6,739 nucleotides of DNA from Bacteroidetes bacterium UBA6491 (GCA_002436505.1 DJML01000005.1:1-6739), one strand, 5' to 3'; shown: positions 1 to 6,611, numbered from the stretch's first letter. The notes: a model not told the origin generated them from the letters alone. A program made the numbers and translations.

Positions 1-1502
1 CTGTCAAGAAAATCCCTGTCGTGAGATACTACAATTAATGTGCCATCATATTTAATCAGGGCTTGTTTCAGAATATCTTTCGACCTCATATCCAGGTGGT
101 TCGTTGGCTCATCAAGTAACAGGAAGTTGGCTTCCGTGATCAGTGTTTTGGCCAGTGAAACCCTCGCTTTTTCACCGCCGGAGAGCACCTTTATCTTTTT
201 AAACACATCTTCTCCCGAGAAAAGAAAACAACCGAGGAGGGAGCGCAGTTCGGTTTCTGTTCTTTCTCCACTGTTTTCTTTCATCTCCTGCAGGATCTCA
301 TTGGAGAGATTTAAGGCTTCAAGTTGATGCTGAGCGTAAAATGCAGGTATCACATTGTGCCCTTCTTCTCTTACTCCACCAAATTTTTCTGCATTGGCAA
401 CGATTCTTAGCATAGTCGATTTTCCCATGCCGTTTGCACCAATTAAAGCAATTTTATCACCTCTGGCTATGATAAGGTCGGTATTATTTATGACTTCCTG
501 ATCTCCATACGATTTAGAAATATGTTCAAGCTTCATGACAACCTTACCGGAAGGTCTTTTGACCCTAAAGTTGACAGTCATATTTGCAGATTCTTCAGCC
601 ACCTGTTCAATTCGATCCATCTTGTCCAGCAATGTGATACGGCTTTGGACAGCTTTGGCCTTGGAAGCCTTTGCCCTGAATCTGTTAATGAACTTCTCCT
701 GATCCTTTATGTACTGTTTTTGATTTTCGTACTGTCTCTGTTGAAGGTCATCACGCTCCTTTTTCGCATTAAGGTAAAAATTATAGTTGCCTTCCCATAC
801 ATACAATTGCTGATTGGCGACTTCAACTATCTTCGTCACCATGCGGTTAAGGAAATACCTGTCATGAGAAACAATAACTACCGTACCTTCATATGTTTTA
901 AGATATTCCTCCAGCCATTCTATCGAAGGAAGATCCAGGTGGTTGGTAGGCTCATCCAATAAGAGAAGATCCGGTTGTTCAAGAAGCATGCGTGCAAGAA
1001 TGACGCGCATACGCCAGCCACCCGAGAACTCATCCAAAGGCCGCTTTAGGTCCTGCGTAGTGAAACCAAGTCCTTCGAGTATCTCTTCTGCTTTGCTTTG
1101 CATGGTATATCCGTCCAGCCTTTCGAACTCTTCCTGAAGGGAAGCCAGTTTATGAAGATTCTCTTCAGAATAGTCTGTCTCCACAACGCTGAGCATATGG
1201 TCCATCTCCTTGTGGATCTTAAGTTGCTTCTTAAATGCCTGCATCGCAACAGATAAAATATCATCTCTCGTTTGGTAAGAGACCATATCCTGATTCAGGA
1301 ATCCGATGGACAGTGATTTTAATTTGCTGATGCTGCCTTCACGCAGTTCGTAGTCTTCGGTAATAATGCGAAGTAAGGTCGATTTACCCGTGCCGTTCTT
1401 ACCGACCAGACCAATGCGTTCTTTTGGTTTTATATGCCAGTTGGCATTTTTATAGAGGTATTCCCCTCCAAATTCAAATGAAATGTTGTTAAGCGCAAGC
1501 AT
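1..1502 (-). CDS. ABC-F family ribosome-associated ATPase, C-terminal part cut off by the window edge
   Basis: The reading frame is open from the ATG at 1502 to the left edge (500 codons, no stop). It encodes a soluble twin-ATPase protein without membrane segments, the ABC-F architecture. ATPase 1 has Walker A GKNGTGKST (residues 34-42), signature FSGGWRMR (159-166), Walker B LLLLDEPTNHLD (179-190) and H-loop SHDR (212-215). Residues about 85-135 form the helical arm. The charged linker at about 245-300 (KDQEKFINRFRAKASKAKA) is the P-site-tRNA-interacting motif of the family. ATPase 2 has GANGMGKST (355-363), LSGGEKAR (440-447), LLLDEPTNHLD (461-471) and SHDRDFLD (493-500), where the window ends. 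Relatives are usually about 620-650 residues, so roughly 120-150 are missing. Known ABC-F proteins bind the ribosomal E site and modulate translation. The FSGGWRMR signature is closest to the YheS-like group, but housekeeping and antibiotic-protection roles cannot be separated here. No clear promoter is seen in the 96-base upstream gap. Confidence 0.95.
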   Translation of the reverse strand, partial: MLALNNISFEFGGEYLYKNANWHIKPKERIGLVGKNGTGKSTLLRIITEDYELREGSISKLKSLSIGFLNQDMVSYQTRDDILSVAMQAFKKQLKIHKEMDHMLSVVETDYSEENLHKLASLQEEFERLDGYTMQSKAEEILEGLGFTTQDLKRPLDEFSGGWRMRVILARMLLEQPDLLLLDEPTNHLDLPSIEWLEEYLKTYEGTVVIVSHDRYFLNRMVTKIVEVANQQLYVWEGNYNFYLNAKKERDDLQQRQYENQKQYIKDQEKFINRFRAKASKAKAVQSRITLLDKMDRIEQVAEESANMTVNFRVKRPSGKVVMKLEHISKSYGDQEVINNTDLIIARGDKIALIGANGMGKSTMLRIVANAEKFGGVREEGHNVIPAFYAQHQLEALNLSNEILQEMKENSGERTETELRSLLGCFLFSGEDVFKKIKVLSGGEKARVSLAKTLITEANFLLLDEPTNHLDMRSKDILKQALIKYDGTLIVVSHDRDFLD

Positions 1503-1598
1503 TACTGCAAAGATCGTAACTTTCTAGGTTATAAATAAGCGACTTCATTGGATATAGGTAAACTGATCTGATCAGAAATCAATTTGAGTTCACTCTTT

Positions 1599-2480
1599 TT
1601 AGCCAAATTTTATTGACCTCATACTGAATGTGCCGTGTTGGATACTTTCATGAAAATGATAGACGTCGTCATCCTTTTTCTGCAGTCCGAGGGCGTACAT
1701 CATTGGTATCCAGTGGCTAGGTTCAGGATGAGCAATCCGGGCAACGGAGCCTAAGTTCTGACTATTTATAAGTTTTTCATGATCAAGTGATTCTATTGCC
1801 TTCTTAGTGATCAGGTCATATTCAAGAGCCCAGTCAACAGGTTCAGCGTCTGGATCCATCAGGAAATTTCCGAGGTTATGGGTGACATTGCCACTTCCGA
1901 TGATCAACACCCCTTTTTCTCTCAATGCAGTTAGCTCTTTCGCAAGATCGTAATGCCAGTTCAGTGGTTTGTTGTAATCAATACTTAGCTGAAATACAGG
2001 AATATCGGCATTCGGGAACAACCATTTCATAACCGACCAGTTTCCGTGATCGAATCCCCAGACGCCATCTTCAACATTAATATTTGTATTTCCGGCTATC
2101 AGTTCCCTGGTAACAACGGCATATTCAGGAGACCCCGGGGCTGCATACTGAATTTCATATAGTTCTTTTGGGAACCCGCCCATGTCATAGATCATTTTGG
2201 GTTTTGGAGAAACGTCAACAACGGTTTTCCCCCTGGTGAGCCAGTGAGCTGAAATACACAGAATAGCTTTCGGTCTTTCAAGTTTATTACCCATCGTTCT
2301 AAGGTCCCGGGTAAATTGATTATCGAGAACGGCATTCATCGGCGATCCGTGCCCAATAAAGAGAAATGGCATTTTATGATCAGTGCCTTGTAATTCCTCA
2401 ATTGATTTTGCTAAAGACCTTAAATTTCCAGTGGCCATTAATCCAAGTCCTATTAATTTAATAAAATGCTCCCGTTTCAT
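1599..2480 (-). CDS. ygiD: Extradiol ring-cleavage dioxygenase, YgiD/4,5-DOPA dioxygenase type (LigB family)
   Basis: The 293-residue protein matches E. coli YgiD from residue 37 onward. It carries FIGHGSPMNAV (His44), SAHWLTRG (His79), WGFDHGNWSV (His145), GSGNVTHNL (His201) and PEPSHWIPMMYALG (His256). By alignment with YgiD and plant DODA, His44, His79 and His256 should be metal ligands, with His201 close to the metal. The family opens a catechol ring beside a hydroxyl group; YgiD and plant DODA convert L-DOPA to 4,5-seco-DOPA, the betalamic acid precursor. The natural bacterial substrate is not known. Unlike E. coli YgiD, residues 1-36 add an N-terminal extension, MKREHFIKLIGLGLMATG then a short linker, which looks like a weak Tat-type or hydrophobic leader without a true twin arginine. 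Met37 (MPFLFIGHG) is a possible alternative start giving 257 residues; neither start has a strong ribosome binding site. The gene lies 54 bases after the PAS-protein stop and may share its transcript. The general class is secure; the substrate is not. Confidence 0.92.
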   Translation of the reverse strand: MKREHFIKLIGLGLMATGNLRSLAKSIEELQGTDHKMPFLFIGHGSPMNAVLDNQFTRDLRTMGNKLERPKAILCISAHWLTRGKTVVDVSPKPKMIYDMGGFPKELYEIQYAAPGSPEYAVVTRELIAGNTNINVEDGVWGFDHGNWSVMKWLFPNADIPVFQLSIDYNKPLNWHYDLAKELTALREKGVLIIGSGNVTHNLGNFLMDPDAEPVDWALEYDLITKKAIESLDHEKLINSQNLGSVARIAHPEPSHWIPMMYALGLQKKDDDVYHFHESIQHGTFSMRSIKFG

Positions 2481-2534
2481 TGTTCCATTTAAAGATCGGG
2501 TGATATCAGGACAACAAATTAAAGGCGGAAAAGA

Positions 2535-3785
2535 TTAAGCTGTTCTTTTTCTTGTGTTTTTTCGAACCTGAAGGGTAGAGGTCTTTGGTGCAGGATGAGT
2601 TGTCTTTTCACTGGTCTGCACTATCTTATGAATTACTTCATCTAATTGATTTGCAGCATTGTACACCGCGTCAAGAACTTCAGAAGGTTTTATGATCCCT
2701 GCGGATTCTTTGTGAAGGTTGATCACTCCCAGGATCCTTGAAAGAGGAGCTCTTAATTCGTGTGACTGAATCCATGCAATTCTTCGCAATGACTCATTCT
2801 GCTTTTCAATGTTGTTCTGGTAATCAATGCGCTCCGTAATGTCTTTTCCAATTCCCTGTATTTCAAAAGGCTGACCTGCTTTGTTCTTGATCAGAATAAA
2901 TTCAAAACTGATATGGTGTTTACCGTTCGAAGTTTCAATTTGGATGGTCTGATCGTCATTACTAAGCGTGTTATCCTTCATTTTAAGGATCATTTTCTTC
3001 AGACTGGTCTGATCAGACTTTCTCAGGAATGGGTAGACAGGCTTCAATTCACTCAGGTCAGGTATTGATTCAAAGAATTTATTGAAAACGTCATTGGTAT
3101 AGGTGATACGCCCGTTCATGTCCATTCGGAAAATAATGACCGAAGACTGAGAATTCAGCAGGGACTCAAGGTAGGCGTTCTTCTTATCAAGATCAGCATA
3201 CAATTGCTGGAGCTTTTCTTCAATATGAACTTCTTTGGTAACATCAATGGCCGAAATGGTATTGGTCATCCTTCGACCGGTCATGTGTGATTTGGTATAA
3301 ACTTTTACGATTTTCAGTTCCCCGCTGGCGGAGCGATGCACTTCCAGATTTTCCGATGCAATTAGCGCTTTTAAAAGTTTGAGTTCTTCGTCTTCGATAT
3401 TTTCGACAATGGATTTATGCGTTCTGCTCATGAAATCTTCCCTGGAATAGCCATAAGCTTCGCAAGCGACGTCATTCGCATCCAGTATTTCATCGCTTAT
3501 TATATCGTAAACCCATATAGGATTCGGAGATGTACGGAATAATTCCTCGTAATTCCTTTGAGCACTTTGAAACTGATTGACCGATTTCTGATAATAATAG
3601 ATTCCGAGACCACAGAGGGTAACAGCCAGTCCGAATCCTTTAAGAAGGTGGACGTATTTCATCATGTCCAACGATCGGCCGTGAGAAGACACATAGTCAA
3701 ATATTGCCCAATCGAGGACAAAATTCGCTATTAAGCCAAATCCGAGGTAAATGGCCACTCGCTGTAGTAGTTGAACAGTATTCAT
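2535..3785 (-). CDS. Membrane-bound two-PAS sensor with histidine-phosphotransfer (DHp) domain and no ATPase domain
   Basis: I chose the ATG at 3785 (416 residues) because GAGGGA lies 7 bases upstream; an in-frame TTG five codons earlier overlaps that site. Hydrophobic segments at about residues 10-32 and 47-65 suggest two membrane helices with a short loop between. PAS 1 spans about 79-183 (from YEELFRTSPNPIWVYD to SAIDVTKE), followed by a coiled-coil-like helix. PAS 2 spans about 208-319 (SSVIIFRMDMNGRITYTND to GIGKDITER). Residues about 326-394 resemble a HisKA/DHp helical hairpin with an intact H-box, SHELRAPLSR, placing the phospho-acceptor at His342. The protein then ends in a basic tail, RKNTRKRTA. 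No N, G1 or G2 box of an HATPase domain is present, and the 54 bases beyond the stop cannot hold a remnant. Such kinase-like proteins occur in Bacteroidota; they might be phosphorylated by a partner kinase or act as phosphatases or scaffolds. Ligand and partner are unknown, and no response regulator is adjacent. Confidence 0.9.
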   Translation of the reverse strand: MNTVQLLQRVAIYLGFGLIANFVLDWAIFDYVSSHGRSLDMMKYVHLLKGFGLAVTLCGLGIYYYQKSVNQFQSAQRNYEELFRTSPNPIWVYDIISDEILDANDVACEAYGYSREDFMSRTHKSIVENIEDEELKLLKALIASENLEVHRSASGELKIVKVYTKSHMTGRRMTNTISAIDVTKEVHIEEKLQQLYADLDKKNAYLESLLNSQSSVIIFRMDMNGRITYTNDVFNKFFESIPDLSELKPVYPFLRKSDQTSLKKMILKMKDNTLSNDDQTIQIETSNGKHHISFEFILIKNKAGQPFEIQGIGKDITERIDYQNNIEKQNESLRRIAWIQSHELRAPLSRILGVINLHKESAGIIKPSEVLDAVYNAANQLDEVIHKIVQTSEKTTHPAPKTSTLQVRKNTRKRTA

Positions 3786-3792
3786 ACTTAAT

Positions 3793-3798
3793 TCCCTC
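3793..3798 (-). promoter_or_regulatory. Ribosome binding site that decides the PAS-protein start
   Basis: On the minus strand the sequence GAGGGA lies 7 bases before the ATG at 3785. It matches the GAGG core of a Shine-Dalgarno sequence at normal spacing, so it favours ATG 3785 over the in-frame TTG at 3800, which overlaps it. The other starts in this window have only A-rich leaders. Confidence 0.5.
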
Positions 3799-3972
3799 AA
3801 TTGACTTAATCCAATACAATCAAACGATCACAAGGCAGAATACAGAGGGTAAATTAATTGCCCAAAATATCTCTACCCGATCATTATTTCTTCATCGACA
3901 ATCAACAAAGGAATAAATTTACGATCGGATTTCACCAATTTAAGCGCACATATAACGGTCAAATTTTACTAC

Positions 3973-3991
3973 TTATTGCCTGATGCAATAA
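3973..3991. repeat. Perfect inverted repeat, 7-bp arms with 5-base loop
   Basis: On the plus strand TTATTGC (3973-3979) is followed by CTGAT and the exact complement GCAATAA (3985-3991). Allowing one G-T wobble, pairing extends by two more base pairs outward. Neither strand has a T-run after it, so it is a poor intrinsic terminator. It lies about 190 bases before the PAS start, and could be an operator, an mRNA-end structure for pyrG, or chance in A+T-rich DNA. Confidence 0.5.
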
Positions 3992-4010
3992 ATATTCTCA
4001 CCTTGCACTG

Positions 4011-4033
4011 ACTTAAATGGATGATTTTTAAGT
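4011..4033. repeat. Perfect inverted repeat, 7-bp arms with 9-base spacer
   Basis: ACTTAAA (4011-4017) and TTTAAGT (4027-4033) are exact reverse complements separated by nine bases. The dyad is entirely A+T-rich apart from one C-G pair per arm, and starts 20 bases from the repeat at 3973-3991. No T-run follows on either strand. A protein-binding dyad is possible, but arms this short and A+T-rich can arise by chance. Confidence 0.4.
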
Positions 4034-4089
4034 AATTGTGAAAACTAATTCAATGTCAGAATGTAAAGAAATGACCGATCATAACTATA

Positions 4090-4097
4090 CAAAAGTA
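4090..4097 (-). promoter_or_regulatory. Possible -7 promoter box (TACTTTTG) downstream of pyrG
   Basis: Read on the minus strand, TACTTTTG is a full match to the Bacteroidota -7 consensus TAnnTTTG. No TTTG is found at the expected -33 position, which would fall at the end of pyrG, and the resulting leader to the PAS gene would be about 300 bases. This is a weak candidate only. Confidence 0.2.
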
Positions 4098-4117
4098 AGG
4101 ATCGGAGGTGTTTCGAT

Positions 4118-5746
4118 CTATGCAGCGTCGGTCTCCCGGGCTACCTTTTCCATTGCAGCCTTCACGAATTTCACAAACAAAGGATGCGGGTTGGCAACCG
4201 TACTTTTTAGTTCAGGGTGAAATTGGACGCCAACAAACCACGGGTGGTTCTGTAGTTCGACAATTTCCACAAGATCATTTTCCGGGTTAAAACCTACCGG
4301 TTTTAGACCCGAAGCCATAAATTCGTTTCTGAATTTATTGTTGAACTCGAAACGGTGCCTGTGCCTTTCGGATATAGATGTTTTACCGTAGGCTTTAGCG
4401 GACAGTGAACCTTTCTCCAGATTGCACTTATATGCTCCGAGACGCATCGTTCCACCTTTCTTTTTCACGTTCTTTTGAGACTCCATTAGGTCGATCACAG
4501 GAAATTTAGTCGTCTTGGACATCTCGGTAGAGTGAGCACGCTTCATTCCCAGAACATTTCTTGCGTACTCAATGACTGCACACTGCATGCCCAGACAAAT
4601 GCCAAAGAAAGGAATGTTGTTCTCTCTGAGGTACTTTATCGTTTCTATTTTACCCTCGATACCTCTGTCTCCGAAACCAGGTGCTACGAGAACACCGTCC
4701 AGTCCTCTTAATTTGCTTTCTACATTGTCAGGGTAAATGCTTTCAGATTGAAATAATTTAACGGTGATCTTGCACTCATTCACCGCGGCGGCATGGTTGA
4801 AAGCCTCATTGATCGATTTATATGCATCAGGAAGTTCAACATATTTTCCGACCAGACCGATCGTCACCTCTGACTTCGGATGTTTTAGTCTTACAAGAAA
4901 ATCTTTCCAGTCTTCCATCTGGGGTTCGCCCCTTGCAGGAAGGCGCAGTTTTGACAAGGTAACTTTATCAAGTTTCTCCTTCATCATAACCATCGGAACC
5001 TCATAAATGGATTTTACATCCAGCGATTCAATTACTGCGTTCTGTTTTACGTTGCAAAACAGCGCAATTTTTTTTCGGATATCAATGCTCAGGTTATGTT
5101 CCGTTCGGCATACCAGGATATCTGGTTGAACTCCAAGTTCAAGTAAAGTTTTGACCGAATGCTGAGTAGGTTTGGTTTTTAGCTCACCGGCAGCTGAGAG
5201 GTAAGGGATCAGTGTCAGGTGAATGACAATAGTGCTATCTACGCCTAATTCCCAGCGAAGCTGACGGACAGCTTCAACATATGGCAAGGACTCAATGTCA
5301 CCAACGGTTCCTCCAAGCTCAGTGATGATAATGTCATAGTCTCCGCTATTCCCCAACAGGGTCATGCGTCGTTTGATCTCATCGGTTATATGAGGGATCA
5401 CCTGAACGGTTTTGCCAAGATACTTTCCTGTTCGCTCATTGTCAATGACCGTTTGATATATCCTTCCCGTGGTGACATTATTCGCCTGTGACGTTGTAAT
5501 GTTCAGGAAACGCTCATAATGACCTAGGTCAAGGTCGGTCTCAGCACCATCATCTGTTACGTAACATTCGCCATGTTCGTAAGGGTTCATCGTTCCAGGG
5601 TCCACATTGATATATGGGTCAAATTTCTGGATGGTCACGGAATAGCCTCTGGCTTGCAGGAGTTTTGCCAGTGAGGCCGAAATGATCCCTTTTCCCAGGG
5701 AAGATGTTACGCCGCCCGTAACAAAAACATACTTTGTTTTACTCAT
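4118..5746 (-). CDS. pyrG: CTP synthase (glutamine-hydrolysing)
   Basis: This cytoplasmic enzyme of pyrimidine synthesis aminates UTP to CTP using ATP and ammonia from glutamine. The 542-residue length and all landmarks fit the family. The synthetase domain (about 1-270) has P-loop GGVTSSLGKG (Lys19), KFDPYINVDPGTMNPYEHGE (41-60), DGAETDLDLGHYERF (67-80, metal ligand Asp73 by comparison with E. coli) and ITELGGTVGDIESLP (141-155, Glu143). The class I glutamine amidotransferase domain (about 295-535) has LVAPGFGDRG (353-362), nucleophile Cys384 in FFGICLGMQ, and His510 and Glu512 in QFHPEL, completing the triad. ERHRHRFEFNN (460-470) is also typical. Thr14 in the P-loop, where proteobacteria have Val, is common in Bacteroidota. 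The ATG at 5746 gives the usual N-terminus MSKTKYVFVTGG. It lies 84 bases downstream of kdsB, whose product uses CTP, and a -7-like box in the gap suggests its own promoter. Confidence 0.98.
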   Translation of the reverse strand: MSKTKYVFVTGGVTSSLGKGIISASLAKLLQARGYSVTIQKFDPYINVDPGTMNPYEHGECYVTDDGAETDLDLGHYERFLNITTSQANNVTTGRIYQTVIDNERTGKYLGKTVQVIPHITDEIKRRMTLLGNSGDYDIIITELGGTVGDIESLPYVEAVRQLRWELGVDSTIVIHLTLIPYLSAAGELKTKPTQHSVKTLLELGVQPDILVCRTEHNLSIDIRKKIALFCNVKQNAVIESLDVKSIYEVPMVMMKEKLDKVTLSKLRLPARGEPQMEDWKDFLVRLKHPKSEVTIGLVGKYVELPDAYKSINEAFNHAAAVNECKITVKLFQSESIYPDNVESKLRGLDGVLVAPGFGDRGIEGKIETIKYLRENNIPFFGICLGMQCAVIEYARNVLGMKRAHSTEMSKTTKFPVIDLMESQKNVKKKGGTMRLGAYKCNLEKGSLSAKAYGKTSISERHRHRFEFNNKFRNEFMASGLKPVGFNPENDLVEIVELQNHPWFVGVQFHPELKSTVANPHPLFVKFVKAAMEKVARETDAA

Positions 5747-5760
5747 CAGTCTTTAGGATT

Positions 5761-5785
5761 ACTGTGAAGTTTTTACACTTTCAGT
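5761..5785 (-). promoter_or_regulatory. Imperfect hairpin in the pyrG leader
   Basis: On the minus strand two 4-bp blocks can pair (ACTG with CAGT and AAGT with ACTT), separated by a small bulge, around a six-base A-rich loop. It sits 14 bases upstream of the pyrG ATG and downstream of the candidate promoter, so it would be in the 5' leader. There is no T-run, so it is not a standard attenuator, and the stem is weak. It is reported because pyrG leaders in some Gram-positive bacteria sense CTP; no such mechanism is shown here. Confidence 0.25.
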
Positions 5786-5802
5786 GGTTTTCGTACGGGA
5801 TT

Positions 5803-5810
5803 CAAATGTA
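5803..5810 (-). promoter_or_regulatory. pyrG: Candidate pyrG promoter, -7 box TACATTTG
   Basis: Read on the minus strand, TACATTTG matches the Bacteroidota TAnnTTTG -7 element exactly and lies in the kdsB-pyrG gap, 56 bases before the pyrG ATG. The best -33 candidate is only TTTA about 25 bases upstream, in the end of kdsB, slightly farther than the usual 17-23. Transcription would start near 5797 and give a leader of about 50 bases. The position is sensible, but one box alone can occur by chance. Confidence 0.4.
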
Positions 5811-5830
5811 CTTAGAAAATCATGGTTATC

Positions 5831-6610
5831 TTACTTAAATTCAGGATGCCTTTTCAAGAAACTATCCACATCTCGTAAATCTTCAGGTGAATCTATGCCA
5901 ATCGACAGGTGTTCTGTCTCGGCCACTGTAATTACGAAATGGTTTTCCAGCCATCTTAATTGTTCAAGTCGTTCAATATTTTCCAGAACAGAGGGTTCCA
6001 GATTAACAGCTGCCATAAGGATCTCAGGGATAAAGGCATAAATGCCAACATGTCTATAAAACCCCTGGGTGAGATCAGCGTTATTCATCCTGTATGGTAT
6101 GGGCGCACGGCTGAAATAGAGGGCATCCGCAGTTCCGGACTCAAATTCGGTGACAACTGCTTTAACCACATTGGGGTCGTTCAGCTCTTCTTCAGTGGTT
6201 ATTCTTTTGACAAGGGTTGCAATTTCTACTTCGTTGTCAACATCTTCATTTTCAGGATCAAACAAGTCGATCAGGGCGTTTATCTGATCTGGATGAATGA
6301 ATGGCTCATCACCTTGAAGATTAATGACCACATCAAAGGCCTCTTCTTCCTCAAGTCTTTCCAAAACCTCAGCACATCTTTGTGTACCATTCTCATGACG
6401 ACTTGACGTCATTATTACGTTCCCGTCAAACCTTTCAACGGCATCAAAAATACGTTCGTCGTCAGTTGCAACCAGAACAGTATCAGCCTTTGATTTAGAT
6501 GCTTGCTCGAAAACTCTTTGGATCAGGGATTTGCCATGTATATCTGCCAGAGCTTTGCCCGGAAATCTTGAAGAGGCATATCGGGCGGGAATTATTACCA
6601 GTGAATTCAT
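5831..6610 (-). CDS. kdsB: 3-deoxy-manno-octulosonate cytidylyltransferase (CMP-Kdo synthetase)
   Basis: KdsB activates Kdo with CTP to form CMP-Kdo and pyrophosphate in the cytoplasm, the donor for the inner core of lipopolysaccharide; the gene therefore implies a Gram-negative outer membrane. The 259-residue product has the family's usual length. The nucleotide-binding start is IIPARYASSRFPGKAL (residues 6-21, with Arg10, Arg15 and Lys19), followed by VATDDERI (47-54), VINLQGDEPFI (95-105, metal-binding Asp101), LYFSRAPIPY, YRHVGIYAF, LEQLRWLENH and a late IDSPEDL. I chose the ATG at 6610 because it begins exactly at the conserved N-terminus; a longer open frame upstream (to 6706) is the out-of-frame end of the E2 gene. 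The motif usually read SGTDR or SGTER is NGTQR here (Gln77), so an acidic residue is replaced. The start lies one base after the E2 stop, suggesting co-transcription and possible translational coupling. pyrG, which makes the CTP substrate, follows. Confidence 0.96.
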   Translation of the reverse strand: MNSLVIIPARYASSRFPGKALADIHGKSLIQRVFEQASKSKADTVLVATDDERIFDAVERFDGNVIMTSSRHENGTQRCAEVLERLEEEEAFDVVINLQGDEPFIHPDQINALIDLFDPENEDVDNEVEIATLVKRITTEEELNDPNVVKAVVTEFESGTADALYFSRAPIPYRMNNADLTQGFYRHVGIYAFIPEILMAAVNLEPSVLENIERLEQLRWLENHFVITVAETEHLSIGIDSPEDLRDVDSFLKRHPEFK

Positions 6611-6611
6611 A

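Larger units (their letters stand above)
3786..4117. other. Intergenic region between pyrG and the PAS gene (332 bases)
   Basis: This is the longest non-coding stretch in the window, lying downstream of the pyrG stop and upstream of the PAS gene. It is A+T-rich and I see no credible gene in it; short open frames on the plus strand have no family features. It holds two inverted repeats (3973-3991 and 4011-4033), a match to a Bacteroidota -7 box on the minus strand (4090-4097), the PAS ribosome binding site, and six copies of CGATC/GATCG. The octamer TGACTTAA occurs directly repeated at 3802-3809 and 4009-4016. There is no strong hairpin followed by a T-run after pyrG, so an intrinsic terminator is not evident. 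The promoter of the PAS gene probably lies here but cannot be placed firmly. Confidence 0.6.

Noticed and set aside
522..962. A 146-codon open frame on the plus strand
   Set aside because: It lies wholly antisense to the ABC-F gene, whose Walker, linker and signature motifs run through this stretch. The translated protein has no recognisable domain.
1..1502. ABC-F gene as an antibiotic-resistance determinant
   Set aside because: Its linker and signature resemble widespread housekeeping ABC-F proteins, and no drug-related neighbour or mobile element is present. Sequence alone does not support a resistance call.
3786..3800. TTG start for the PAS protein at 3800
   Set aside because: It overlaps the GAGGGA sequence that serves as ribosome binding site for the ATG at 3785.
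4076..4105. Stem CCGATC/GATCGG as a pyrG terminator
   Set aside because: The stem is only 6 bp with a 19-base loop and is not followed by a T-run, so it does not support an intrinsic terminator.
4038..4290. Small plus-strand open frames next to the pyrG end
   Set aside because: They run into the antisense of pyrG and show no domain or convincing initiation site.
5960..6406. A 148-codon open frame on the plus strand
   Set aside because: It is antisense to kdsB, which has clear motifs across the same bases, and its translation looks like no known family.
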